Assembly: GCA_964463695.1 (NCBI GenBank)
Contig: CAYXCZ010000008.1
Coordinates: 62,001-126,000, forward strand
Length of the DNA: 64,000 nucleotides
Reading direction: 5' to 3'
Origin: JALNZU01 sp964463695
GTDB taxonomy: Bacteria > Bacteroidota > Bacteroidia > Bacteroidales > F082
Shown: positions 52,781 to 62,107 of the stretch, piece after piece
Layout: each line of letters starts with the position of its first letter
How positions within the stretch are numbered: the first letter of the stretch is position 1
Position numbers and translations under genes: made by a program
The notes under the pieces: generated by a model
What the model saw: only the letters and a program-made list of their open reading frames with translations
Told to the model about the DNA's origin: nothing
Database searches by the model: none

Positions 52781-53941
52781 ATGGAAACCGAAGGGAAATC
52801 ATTATTAGATTCAATTCTTCCATTAGCCGGATCATTTTTTACAGCTTTTATTATCACATTGCTACTTATACCTATAATCATCAGGTTAAGCAAAAAGTAT
52901 CATCTGGTTGATAAGCCAGATCAGCGGAAAGTGCACAAAGAACCTATACCGACACTTGGTGGCATTGGTTTTTTTAGTGGTTTTATTGGGATTGCTATTG
53001 CATGGTTGTCGTGGAGTGGTCAATTGGCTGATTTCATTTTGCTAATTGGACTAATTGTCCTGTTTACAATGGGCATTTTTGACGATATGCTTGATTTACG
53101 CGCTTCTCTCAAATTTGTGATACAAATAACTGTAGCACTCATAATTTCATATTATGGTTTCAAAATTGAATCGTTACATGGTGTTTTTGGCATAAATGAA
53201 ATGCCAGTTTGGGCACAATATACGTTTTCGGTTTTTCTTATTACAGGTTTAATTAATGCTTTTAACCTAATCGATGGTATCGACGGTTTGGCAGGTGGAT
53301 TGGCATTTATCAATTCGGTGGTGCTAGGCATTATTTTGTATCAACAGGAAAATATGCTTTATGCAACTTTAGCTTTCACTTTTGCCGGTGCTTTATTGGG
53401 TTTCTTAAAGTTTAATTTCAATCCTGCGAAAATCTTCATGGGCGACACCGGATCATTGGTTATTGGTTTTTTGATGGCTGTTCTTGGCATTGTAGTTATA
53501 CGTGGAATTGACATAACTGAAAATGCAACTACTTCACCAACTGGAAGTTTGATGATTGTTGTTGTTGGAATTCTACTGCTTCCGGTTTACGATACTTTAC
53601 GCGTTTTTTCTGAACGTATTCTTAAAAAATCCTCTCCTTTCAAACCTGACAGAACGCATGTGCACCATCTTTTAATAGAGACCGGGGCAAGACACAAAAA
53701 AGCCTCCATAATATTATATGTTGCAAATCTTACCATTATTATAATGGCTTACTTTTTGCGCGATGCAAATCCTTCATTTTCAGTTTTATTTTTATTCGTT
53801 TTGGCGGCTATAATGTCGGAAAGTATAAATCTGAAACGATGGTTGATGGAGTTGGCGCTGGGGAAAAAGGCAGAAGAGAAAACAAGCAAGATTGTTGAAG
53901 AAAACAGGTTTCTGGAAGATATTATTGATAAAGACAGTTAA
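52781..53941 (+). CDS. WecA/TagO-family undecaprenyl-phosphate N-acetylhexosamine-1-phosphate transferase
   Basis: A 386-residue polytopic enzyme that starts lipid-linked glycan synthesis by moving HexNAc-1-P from a UDP-sugar to undecaprenyl phosphate. Motifs: RKVHKEPIPTLGGIGF (49-64), the Mg-binding FDDMLDLRASLKF (Asp101/Asp102), NAFNLIDGIDGLAGG (159-173), FMGDTGSLVIGF (219-230) and DRTHVHHLL (290-298). About ten transmembrane segments. It is on the strand opposite the polysaccharide operon, about 3.2 kb from wza, with its own promoter match. It very likely primes the repeat unit made by that locus, which otherwise has no initiating enzyme. Confidence 0.92.
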   Translation: METEGKSLLDSILPLAGSFFTAFIITLLLIPIIIRLSKKYHLVDKPDQRKVHKEPIPTLGGIGFFSGFIGIAIAWLSWSGQLADFILLIGLIVLFTMGIFDDMLDLRASLKFVIQITVALIISYYGFKIESLHGVFGINEMPVWAQYTFSVFLITGLINAFNLIDGIDGLAGGLAFINSVVLGIILYQQENMLYATLAFTFAGALLGFLKFNFNPAKIFMGDTGSLVIGFLMAVLGIVVIRGIDITENATTSPTGSLMIVVVGILLLPVYDTLRVFSERILKKSSPFKPDRTHVHHLLIETGARHKKASIILYVANLTIIIMAYFLRDANPSFSVLFLFVLAAIMSESINLKRWLMELALGKKAEEKTSKIVEENRFLEDIIDKDS

Positions 53942-53955
53942 ATAAGTTATTGATT

Positions 53956-54498
53956 ATGAGTAAAAAAGAAATAATTTTCCTTGTTGAAGACAATGTTGGC
54001 TTTGCTTTGTCAACAAAAAAAGGACTTGAAAAAGAACTCGATTTTGAAGTTATTCACTTTGAAACGGGCGAAAAAATGCTTGAATTTGTAGAGCAAAAGC
54101 CTGATGTGATTCCAGCTATTATTGTATTGGATTACTATCTCAACAGTATGGAAGGAGCAGCTTTAAATGGCGGTGAAATCATGTTTAAGCTCAAAAATCC
54201 CGAAAAAAGGGTCAATCCATTTCGTAAAGTTCCTGTTATTATGTTAACCGCTGCTAATGAGCTTACTACAGCTATTACCCTGCTCAAAAAAGGAGCTATG
54301 GACTATATTTTAAAGGACGAAGGCTTTTTCGAGAATTTGCTCAAAACGATAAATAACATCATCAATATCAGAAATTATCAAACAGAAATTGTAATCCATA
54401 AAGCAAAAGCTGATGTCTACCGTAAGCGTTTGATTGGCATGTCTGTAGCATTTGGAGTCATCATTACCGCTTTGGTAATTCTATTTTTGGCAAAGTAA
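53956..54498 (+). CDS. Membrane-anchored single receiver (response-regulator) protein
   Basis: A 180-residue protein consisting of a receiver domain (1-140: acidic pair ED 11-12, Asp59 in IIVLDYYLNS, Thr98 in IMLTAANE, Lys120 in YILKDEG), a short helix, and a single C-terminal hydrophobic segment (about 158-179, LIGMSVAFGVIITALVILFL) ending one residue later. There is no output domain. The predicted topology is tail-anchored, receiver in the cytoplasm. The gene starts 14 bp after the WecA-type gene, suggesting co-transcription. It may relay a phosphorylation signal to a membrane protein, possibly the transferase itself or the export machinery. Confidence 0.82.
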   Translation: MSKKEIIFLVEDNVGFALSTKKGLEKELDFEVIHFETGEKMLEFVEQKPDVIPAIIVLDYYLNSMEGAALNGGEIMFKLKNPEKRVNPFRKVPVIMLTAANELTTAITLLKKGAMDYILKDEGFFENLLKTINNIINIRNYQTEIVIHKAKADVYRKRLIGMSVAFGVIITALVILFLAK

Positions 54499-54709
54499 TT
54501 TGCTAAGCGTACTTATGTTTATAGTGCCTTGATCCATCGTTCATTTTAAAGGCTTTTTTATAATTGGACAAAATATTTTTTGGTCTAAAGTTGAAAGTCT
54601 TTTATTAACGACGACTTTTGCTAAGTGCTGGTTAAAATATTTTGTTTTAAAAGAATTAGGTTTTATACTTTCTCAACCAATATTGTTTTAATAACCTTAA
54701 TTACCCTCT

Positions 54710-55852
54710 ATGAAAACAGAACAGATTATCTATTCAAAAAAAAGTGGTTGGACAAGAAAAAGCGACAATGAACTCGGAAACTTGGCTCAACTTGTATTTG
54801 TTTTTGGAAATCGCCACCTTTTAAAAAATCCGGAAAATATTGCATTCATAAAAGAAAGCTATCCACTGGCTCAGTTAGCAGGTTGTTCCACCTCAGGTGA
54901 AATTTGTCAGGAAGAAGTTTTCGATGAAAATATTATCTGTACAGCCGTTTGGTTTGAAAAAACCACTATTGAAATTGCCGAAGAAAAGATCAACTCCATG
55001 AATGACAGCTTTTTGGTTGGCGAAAGGATAGCAAAAAAACTTAGCAAAGATAATTTGCGTCACATCATGATATTTTCAGAAGGATTAAATATCAATGGTA
55101 GTGAGCTTACTAAGGGCCTTAATCAGGAGCTTGATAACAGTATTTCAGTTACAGGAGGATTAGCTGGCGATCAGGCTGAATTTATTGAAACAGTTATTGT
55201 TCACAATCAGGCTGTTGATAGTAATCTTGTTATAGGAATTGGGTTTTATGGTGATAATATCCAGGTTGGTTATGGCTCGATGGGAGGTTGGGACTCCTTT
55301 GGGGTTGACAGGGAAGTAACACGATCGGAAAAAAATATATTGTATGAGCTTGATGGTCAGCCCGCTCTCGAACTCTATAAAAAATATCTGGGTGCTCATG
55401 CTGCGAATCTTCCGTCTTCGGCACTACTCTTCCCATTGAGCTTACAACTCGAACAAATTGATACATCGGTTGTTCGTACAATTTTATCCATTAATGAAAC
55501 TGATGGAAGTATGGTTTTTGCAGGCGATATTCCACAAGGTTCATACGTGCGCTTAATGAAGGCCAGTTTCGACCGTTTGATAGATGGAGCCAACGATGCT
55601 GCTGAAATGTCGACTTTAAGTCTGCGCAATAGCCAACCAGATCTTGCCATACTAATCAGTTGTGTTGGAAGAAAACTTGTTCTAAAACAACGTGTTGAAG
55701 AAGAACTTGAAGCAATTCGGGAGGTTACTGGACAAACAACAACTCTAACAGGGTTTTATTCCTACGGTGAAATTTGCCCGTTAAAACCCTTCGAACAACA
55801 TTGCGAATTGCACAACCAAACAATGACAATTACTGTTTTTAAAGAAGTCTAA
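54710..55852 (+). CDS. FIST domain sensor protein
   Basis: A 380-residue protein with a FIST N domain (about 30-215: LAQLAGCSTSGEICQEEVFD, NLRHIMIFSEGLNINGSELT, ISVTGGLAGDQAEF, VGYGSMGGWDSFG) and a FIST C domain (about 215-365: LDGQPALELYKKYLG, SLRNSQPDLAILISCVGRKL, TGFYSYGEICPL). FIST proteins are proposed small-molecule (probably amino-acid) sensors in signal-transduction operons. There is no signal peptide or transmembrane segment, so it is cytoplasmic. It lies 9 bp before a hybrid kinase gene and probably feeds it. Confidence 0.92.
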   Translation: MKTEQIIYSKKSGWTRKSDNELGNLAQLVFVFGNRHLLKNPENIAFIKESYPLAQLAGCSTSGEICQEEVFDENIICTAVWFEKTTIEIAEEKINSMNDSFLVGERIAKKLSKDNLRHIMIFSEGLNINGSELTKGLNQELDNSISVTGGLAGDQAEFIETVIVHNQAVDSNLVIGIGFYGDNIQVGYGSMGGWDSFGVDREVTRSEKNILYELDGQPALELYKKYLGAHAANLPSSALLFPLSLQLEQIDTSVVRTILSINETDGSMVFAGDIPQGSYVRLMKASFDRLIDGANDAAEMSTLSLRNSQPDLAILISCVGRKLVLKQRVEEELEAIREVTGQTTTLTGFYSYGEICPLKPFEQHCELHNQTMTITVFKEV

Positions 55853-55861
55853 TAACCGGTG

Positions 55862-58585
55862 ATGGATTTACAAAACAAACTTTTGCTAAGGCAAATAAGG
55901 CGTCATTTTGGTTCTATTGATAATGTCCCGGATGGATTTTTGCCATTTCTAAAGGACATTGGCAAGTCGTATGATGGTTTTGATGAAGATGCCAAACTGC
56001 TTGTCAACTCCCTTGATATCAGCTCACTGGAACTTAGAAATGCTTTTCTAAAACATAAACAGGATGCTGAATCACAAAAATTTATCATTCAAAAAATCAA
56101 AGAAGCAATATCTGTTCTTATTAAGAGTCAGGTTGCAGATCAAAAATTAGAGAGCCACGCCGATGATGGAAAAAAACTCGTTGATGACCTGATAAGTCTT
56201 GTTGAGAACCACAAAAAAGCTGTTGATGAAGTGTTGAAGCTTTCCAAAGCTGTTGAGCAAAACCCTGCATCAATTGTTATTACCGACCCAAAAGGTAATA
56301 TTGAATATGTCAACAAAAAATTCTGTGACCTAACTGGTTATTCTTTTGAAGAAGTGGTTGGTAAAAACCCGCGTATTTTAAAATCAGATACGACCAAAAA
56401 GGAATACGCTGAGGAATTATGGTTAACGATTCTTGATGGAAAAGAGTGGAGTGGAACGCTGCGAAATGTAAAAAAGAATGGTGAGTTTTATTGGGAGTCG
56501 GCTTTGATTGCACCTATTATAAATGAAGAAAAGCAGATTACACATTTTCTGGCAGTAAAGGAAGATATAACTGAACGTAAACTGATGGACGAGACTTTGG
56601 CTTCCTTATCTGGTTTACAAACGATTTTGATGAATATTGCCTCGAAATATATCAATCTCAATTTGAATCAGATAGAGCCGGTTATTCAGGAGTCTCTGGC
56701 TGAGATTGGTCGCTTCGTAGAAGCAGATCGTGTCAATATATTTTATTACAATTATAGTGACAACATTTGCACGAATACACATGAATGGTGCTCCGAAGGT
56801 ATTCCATTCCGAAAAGAAAGCGCCAAGAACATTTCGCTTACCTTTATGTCTGATTGGCTGGAGGCGCATCAAAAAGGAGAATCTTTTTTAGTTGAAGATA
56901 TTTCATTGCTTGCACCGGGAAACTTGAAAACGATGATCGAGTCATGTGCTGTAAAAAGTTTTCTAACTGTTCCTATGATGCGTGATGATACATGTATTGG
57001 ATTTGTTGGATTTGATTACCTCACAAAGCTCCGGAAATCAGCTGAGAACGAAAAGAAGCTTTTGTATGTTTTCAGTCAGATGGTTGTTAATCTTCACATT
57101 CGGGCTGAACTTGAAAAGAATCTGCTTATCGAAAAAGAAAATGCTCAGGCAGCCAATCGTGCTAAATCTGAATTCCTGGCAAATATGAGTCACGAAATCC
57201 GGACGCCAATGAACTCTATTTTAGGCTTCAGCGAAGTGATGTTGAACACAACTCATGATCCAAAACAAAAAAACTTTCTTAAAACCATACTCGACAGCGG
57301 CAAGTCGCTTCTTTCGCTTATTAATGACATTCTTGATCTTTCAAAAATTGAGGCAGGTCGAATGGAAATATCACCCGAACCTACTGATATACGGATAATT
57401 ATCAGAGAAATTTTCCAATTGTTTGAGCAAAAAGTAAAAGAAAAAAACATTGAACTTATTGCCGAAATTGATGAAAACTTTCCGAACACCATTATAATTG
57501 ATGAGATCAGATTACGTCAGATTCTACTAAATCTGGTTGGAAATGCCATTAAGTTTACCTTACATGGTAAGGTTGTTGTAAGTGTCCATCTGTTGGCAGA
57601 TGATCAGGGAATTATAAGTTTTGAAATTGCCGTTACTGATACTGGTATTGGGATTCCTGAAAATGATCAACAACAAATTTTTGAATCTTTTAGTCAGCAA
57701 TCGGGGCAGGATTATCGTCTGTATGGCGGAACTGGTCTGGGTTTAGCCATCAGCCGCCGCCTTTGCGAGCTTATGAATGGGAAAATAAGTGTTAAAAGCA
57801 TATTGGGCTCGGGAAGTACTTTTACTGTTCATTTCGAGAATATCAAACACTCCGATGAAGAGCTTTCTCATGACAATTTCTATTTATGGAGTGATGATAA
57901 AGTTCATTTTCACAATGCACATATTCTTATTGTTGATGATGTTCCTTATAACCGGCAGTTGTTAACTGCTTACCTTGAAGAGTTTAACCTGAAATTGACT
58001 GAGGCCGAGAATGGTGAAATGGCTGTTGAGTTAGCCCGTCTTTATCATCCTGATCTTATTTTTATGGATATCAGGATGCCGGGAATGAATGGATATGAGG
58101 CAACCACCATACTTAAGAGTGATGAAAAAACCCAAAAAATTCCAATAATTGCTCTTACTGCTTCAACCATGCAAAGCGAAGTAGATAAGCTGAAAGCTTT
58201 ATTTGATGGATACCTCCGTAAACCCGTTCAAAAAAGATCACTGCTTAATGAAATGATGCAATTTATTCCTTATGAGCATGTTGCATATCAAAACAAAACA
58301 GAGCTAAATGATGTCAGCAGTATACCAATAGAACCTTTATTGATTCCTGACACCATAAAACCACTTTTTAATACACAATTTTTGGACGAAATTAACCGGC
58401 AATCGTTGTTTATGATGACCGATAAATTGACAGAACTCTGTGCTGCAATGGAAAAATTCGGCCAAGAAAATGATCTTGACCTGCTACTTGTTGAAGCTGC
58501 TGAACTACGCAATCATATAGAGAATTTTGATTTTGAACAGATTCAATACAGTCTTGTTACTATTAGAACACTCTTTAAAACCTAA
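55862..58585 (+). CDS. PAS-GAF hybrid histidine kinase with receiver
   Basis: A 907-residue cytoplasmic kinase. N-terminal helical region (1-125), PAS/PAC (about 128-240, ASIVITDPKGNIEYVNKKFC), GAF (about 250-415), HisKA with His444 (NMSHEIRTPMNSILGF), HATPase (about 545-660; GNAIKF, DTGIGIP, GGTGLGLAIS), receiver (about 685-800; Asp736 in FMDIRMPGMNG, Lys787) and a helical C-terminal tail (about 835-905) that resembles the dimerising tails of hybrid kinases but has no HPt histidine motif. No membrane segment. It is sandwiched between the FIST gene and a receiver-kinase gene, 9 and 3 bp away, forming a three-gene signalling unit. Confidence 0.93.
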   Translation: MDLQNKLLLRQIRRHFGSIDNVPDGFLPFLKDIGKSYDGFDEDAKLLVNSLDISSLELRNAFLKHKQDAESQKFIIQKIKEAISVLIKSQVADQKLESHADDGKKLVDDLISLVENHKKAVDEVLKLSKAVEQNPASIVITDPKGNIEYVNKKFCDLTGYSFEEVVGKNPRILKSDTTKKEYAEELWLTILDGKEWSGTLRNVKKNGEFYWESALIAPIINEEKQITHFLAVKEDITERKLMDETLASLSGLQTILMNIASKYINLNLNQIEPVIQESLAEIGRFVEADRVNIFYYNYSDNICTNTHEWCSEGIPFRKESAKNISLTFMSDWLEAHQKGESFLVEDISLLAPGNLKTMIESCAVKSFLTVPMMRDDTCIGFVGFDYLTKLRKSAENEKKLLYVFSQMVVNLHIRAELEKNLLIEKENAQAANRAKSEFLANMSHEIRTPMNSILGFSEVMLNTTHDPKQKNFLKTILDSGKSLLSLINDILDLSKIEAGRMEISPEPTDIRIIIREIFQLFEQKVKEKNIELIAEIDENFPNTIIIDEIRLRQILLNLVGNAIKFTLHGKVVVSVHLLADDQGIISFEIAVTDTGIGIPENDQQQIFESFSQQSGQDYRLYGGTGLGLAISRRLCELMNGKISVKSILGSGSTFTVHFENIKHSDEELSHDNFYLWSDDKVHFHNAHILIVDDVPYNRQLLTAYLEEFNLKLTEAENGEMAVELARLYHPDLIFMDIRMPGMNGYEATTILKSDEKTQKIPIIALTASTMQSEVDKLKALFDGYLRKPVQKRSLLNEMMQFIPYEHVAYQNKTELNDVSSIPIEPLLIPDTIKPLFNTQFLDEINRQSLFMMTDKLTELCAAMEKFGQENDLDLLLVEAAELRNHIENFDFEQIQYSLVTIRTLFKT

Positions 58586-58588
58586 TCA

Positions 58589-59713
58589 GTGAATACTCAA
58601 AAAAAATCAAAAAAAGACATCATCCTTGTTGTTGATGATCAGCCTAATAATTTGAAAGTCATTTCAAGCGTGTTAGGCGAGTCATATTCATTAAGTTTTG
58701 CCAATAATGGAGTTAACGCCCTCAAGATTCTCGACGGTCTTACTCCTGATCTCGTATTGCTTGATGTGATGATGCCCGAAATGGATGGTTATGAAGTTTG
58801 TCAACATATTAAATCAAACGAAAAGACGAAAGACATACCAGTTATTTTTCTGACAGCAAAAACGGATATCGAAGATATCATCAAAGCCTTTAACGCCGGT
58901 GCGGTAGATTATATCACCAAGCCATTCAATATCATGGAATTAAAAGTAAGAGTTAGCAACCATATTAACTTAAAACACGCTCATTCGGAACTCGAAGAGG
59001 CTAATAAAAAACTTATAAAACTGAACCACGAAAAGGACAAATTTTTTACCATTATTGCGCATGATTTGCGAAACCCATTTATTGGAATTACAAGCCTGAG
59101 CAAAATCATGCTCGACCAGCTTAAATCGAACGATTTTGAAAATATGGAAGAATATGTTCAGGAAATCAATAACGCTTCCAAAAACGCATATAATTTATTG
59201 AAAAACTTGCTCAATTGGGCGAGGTCGCAAACCGGCCGGATGGAGTTCACCCCTACCCTATTATCCGTTTTTTCTTTATTGGATGAAACTGTAAATCTGC
59301 TAAAAGAGTCTGCCAGTTTGAAAGGTATTAATCTAATTAATACCTTACCTGATGATATCGAAATAGTTGGCGACAAGGAAATGCTAAGTGTTGTTTTTCG
59401 CAATATCATTTCCAACGCTATCAAATTCACAAAAACGGGAGGAACAATTCGCATTGAAGCTGTTCAAAATGAATCAGAACTAACAATTCAAGTGATTGAT
59501 TCCGGAATTGGAATGACACCAAAAATGATAGAAGATATTTTTAAAATTGATAAATCAAGTGGTCGTAAAGGTACTAATGGCGAACCCAGCACCGGTCTTG
59601 GATTATTACTATGTAAAGAGTTCATCGAAAAACACGATGGCTCAATCGCTGTGACCAGCGAGGTAAATATTGGAAGTGTCTTTACAATCAGTCTACCACT
59701 AATAATGACCTGA
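58589..59713 (+). CDS. Receiver-histidine kinase
   Basis: A 374-residue protein with a receiver at the N-terminus (Asp17-18, Asp59 in LLDVMMPEMDG, Lys111 in YITKPFN), a coiled linker (about 128-150), HisKA with His158 (FFTIIAHDLRNPFIGI) and HATPase (about 258-372; NIISNAIKF, DSGIGM, STGLGLLLCKEF). Having the receiver first means a partner kinase, most likely the adjacent hybrid enzyme, controls this kinase. It starts with GTG three bases after the stop of that gene; no other start is near. No DNA-binding partner follows; parE is next. Confidence 0.91.
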   Translation: MNTQKKSKKDIILVVDDQPNNLKVISSVLGESYSLSFANNGVNALKILDGLTPDLVLLDVMMPEMDGYEVCQHIKSNEKTKDIPVIFLTAKTDIEDIIKAFNAGAVDYITKPFNIMELKVRVSNHINLKHAHSELEEANKKLIKLNHEKDKFFTIIAHDLRNPFIGITSLSKIMLDQLKSNDFENMEEYVQEINNASKNAYNLLKNLLNWARSQTGRMEFTPTLLSVFSLLDETVNLLKESASLKGINLINTLPDDIEIVGDKEMLSVVFRNIISNAIKFTKTGGTIRIEAVQNESELTIQVIDSGIGMTPKMIEDIFKIDKSSGRKGTNGEPSTGLGLLLCKEFIEKHDGSIAVTSEVNIGSVFTISLPLIMT

Positions 59714-59787
59714 TAAATCTTCTTTTCTTAACAATCGCTTTGTTCATAGCTTTCTGAAAAGCTCATCTGCTATTGAGCATTAAACCT

Positions 59788-59795
59788 TACTTTTG
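59788..59795 (+). promoter_or_regulatory. -7 element (TACTTTTG) upstream of parE
   Basis: TACTTTTG fits TAnnTTTG, placed about 20 bases before the parE ATG. No clear -33 TTG is in register, so support is partial. Confidence 0.35.
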
Positions 59796-59813
59796 CATAA
59801 ATTTTTTTTCGAA

Positions 59814-61676
59814 ATGTCAGAAAATTACACCGACGACAGCATCCGGACGCTGGATTGGAAAGAGCATATACGTCTTCGCCCAGGTATGTATATTGGAAAA
59901 CTTGGCGATGGAACATCGCATGATGATGGTATCTATGTGCTTCTGAAAGAAATCATTGATAACAGTATCGATGAATTCGTGATGGGAAATGGTAAAACTA
60001 TTGAAGTAAATATCACTGAAAATAAAGTAAGTATCAGGGATTTTGGACGTGGCATGCCACTTGGAAAAGTTATTGATTGTGTTAGTCGCATCAATACCGG
60101 TGCAAAATACGACTCCAATGTTTTTAAAAAATCAGTTGGCTTAAATGGTGTTGGCTCTAAAGCAGTAAATGCACTCTCCGGCTATTTCAAGGCTCAGTCG
60201 ATTCGCGAAGGAATGACAAAAGTGGTTGAATACAGGCAGGGAGAACTTGTTCACGATGCAGCCGTTGAGCCAAACGAAGAACGGCCGGGTACATATATTA
60301 GTTTTGTTCCTGACGAGGAAATTTTTGGCACTTATCGTTACCTCCACGAATATGTAGAGGAAATGCTTTGGAATTATGTTTTCCTGAATAATGGTCTTAC
60401 CATCGTTTTTAATGGTCAAAAGTTTTTTGCCAAAAACGGATTGCTCGACCTGCTCGAGCGCAATATGGCCGGAACGGAAACCATGATGTATCCCATCATT
60501 CATATCCGTGAAGAGGATTTTGAGTGCGCCTTTACCCACAGCAACAATACCTATAACGAAGAGTATTACAGCTTTGTAAATGGTCAACATACAACTCAGG
60601 GAGGAACACATCAAAATGCTTTCAGAGAGGCAATTGTAAAAACCATCCGTGAGTTTTACAACAAAGACTATGATACTGCCGACATCCGAAACTCACTTGT
60701 TGCAGCAATCAGTATCAAAGTCCAGGAACCCGTTTTTGAATCACAGACAAAAACAAAACTTGGTTCCCAAAATATGGAACCAAACGGTCGAAGCATTCGT
60801 ACCTTTATTGGTGATATCATTAAAAAACATCTCGACAACTACTTACATATCAATCCCGACACCGCTGAAGCACTTCACAGGAAAATTCTTCAAAGTGAGC
60901 GTGAACGCAAGGATATGGCCAATATTAAAAAACTGGCCAAAGAGAGTGTAAAGAAAGTGAGTTTACATAACAAAAAACTACGCGACTGTCGCATCCATTT
61001 TAACACCAATCACGAAAAACGACTCGAAACCACACTGTTTATTACCGAGGGCGACTCGGCATCGGGCAGTATTACAAAAAGTCGTGATGTACAAACGCAA
61101 GCCGTTTTTAGTTTGAAGGGTAAACCACTGAACAGCTTTGGTTTAACAAAAAAGATTGTTTATGAAAACGAAGAATTTAACCTGTTGCAGGCTGCCATAA
61201 ATATCGACGAAACGATCGAGAACCTTCGATACAACAATATCGTTATCGCCACTGATGCCGATGTTGATGGTATGCACATCCGTTTGCTTTTATTAACGTT
61301 CTTTTTACAGTTTTATCCCGATCTTGTTAGAAGCGGGCATGTTTACATATTGCAAACTCCCTTATTCAGAGTCCGCAATAAAAAAGAAACCATTTATTGT
61401 TATTCGGATGAGGAGCGTCAGGCTGCTTTGAAGAAATTAGGCACAAACCCTGAGATTACACGCTTTAAAGGTCTTGGTGAAATATCGCCTGATGAGTTCC
61501 GGCATTTTATTGGGCCAACTATGCGTCTTGACCCGGTTATATTAAGGCGTGACATGTCGATTCCTGAACTGTTGGAATACTACATGGGAAAAAACACTCC
61601 TGAGCGTCAAACATTTATAATCAACAACCTTAGACTAGAAGAAGATCTGACAGAGGAGAAAATTTCTATTTATTGA
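59814..61676 (+). CDS. parE: DNA topoisomerase IV subunit B
   Basis: A 620-residue type IIA topoisomerase ATPase subunit. GHKL motifs: EIIDNSIDEFV (N-box), IRDFGRGMPLG, VGLNGVGSKAVNALS (ATP lid). TOPRIM domain: FITEGDSASGS, LKGKPLNSFG and ATDADVDGMHIRLL (metal-binding DxD). C-terminus: ITRFKGLGEISPDEFRHFIG. The IRTLDWKEHIRLRPGMYIG start and the length (about 620, versus about 650-800 for GyrB) indicate ParE. The ATG at 59814 fits this start. parC, normally adjacent in Bacteroidota, is not in the next 2.3 kb; the following gene is a sensor protein. Confidence 0.93.
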   Translation: MSENYTDDSIRTLDWKEHIRLRPGMYIGKLGDGTSHDDGIYVLLKEIIDNSIDEFVMGNGKTIEVNITENKVSIRDFGRGMPLGKVIDCVSRINTGAKYDSNVFKKSVGLNGVGSKAVNALSGYFKAQSIREGMTKVVEYRQGELVHDAAVEPNEERPGTYISFVPDEEIFGTYRYLHEYVEEMLWNYVFLNNGLTIVFNGQKFFAKNGLLDLLERNMAGTETMMYPIIHIREEDFECAFTHSNNTYNEEYYSFVNGQHTTQGGTHQNAFREAIVKTIREFYNKDYDTADIRNSLVAAISIKVQEPVFESQTKTKLGSQNMEPNGRSIRTFIGDIIKKHLDNYLHINPDTAEALHRKILQSERERKDMANIKKLAKESVKKVSLHNKKLRDCRIHFNTNHEKRLETTLFITEGDSASGSITKSRDVQTQAVFSLKGKPLNSFGLTKKIVYENEEFNLLQAAINIDETIENLRYNNIVIATDADVDGMHIRLLLLTFFLQFYPDLVRSGHVYILQTPLFRVRNKKETIYCYSDEERQAALKKLGTNPEITRFKGLGEISPDEFRHFIGPTMRLDPVILRRDMSIPELLEYYMGKNTPERQTFIINNLRLEEDLTEEKISIY

Positions 61677-62107
61677 TCCTAGTCATTTGTCTTTTTTATT
61701 TATTTACGTTGAACATCTCTTTTGCCGAAGCTTATAGAGCAAAAAGGTAAACACTATTGTGAGTGTGATTTAATCAATTTAGTCATATTTCAAACCTTTT
61801 TTTAGACAATTACCTCTAGAATACTGTACGTAGAGATAGGGATTTTTTTGCCTCGAAGTAAAAATCAATTCATTATTTATTCAGACCTATATCGTACTTG
61901 GTTTTGCGGTGTTTCTATACGGATTCTTATGAATTTATACGTATTTTTTTAATTATTTCTATTTTTAGGTTGTTTCAAATTAGGATTTCTTTCCCAAAGT
62001 CAGTAAATTTGGCAATGTTTTTAAAACATGAAAATGAGTTATTTCATTATGAGATTTACTTAATTTCCTATAAAAACTCAAAAGAGGTTAACATTATCAT
62101 CTATCAA
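61677..62107. other. Long intergenic region between parE and multi-PAS gene
   Basis: About 430 AT-rich bases without a recognisable gene. A -7-like TAAATTTG is at 62004-62011, about 100 bases before the next ATG, without a well-placed -33. A weak inverted repeat (CTTTTGC at 61719-61725 and GCAAAAA at 61739-61745) has no T-run after it, so I do not call a terminator. No RNA gene was recognised. Confidence 0.5.

Noticed and set aside
59749..59764. AGCTTT/AAAGCT hairpin after the receiver-kinase gene
   Set aside because: Six-base stem only and no following T-run; could be chance in AT-rich DNA.
60141..60614. 157-codon open frame antisense to parE
   Set aside because: It lies wholly inside a clearly conserved gene, shows no family motif and no start context; long antisense frames are expected in coding DNA.
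61719..61746. Inverted repeat CTTTTGC...GCAAAAAG after parE
   Set aside because: Short, imperfect stem and no T-run downstream, so a terminator is not supported.
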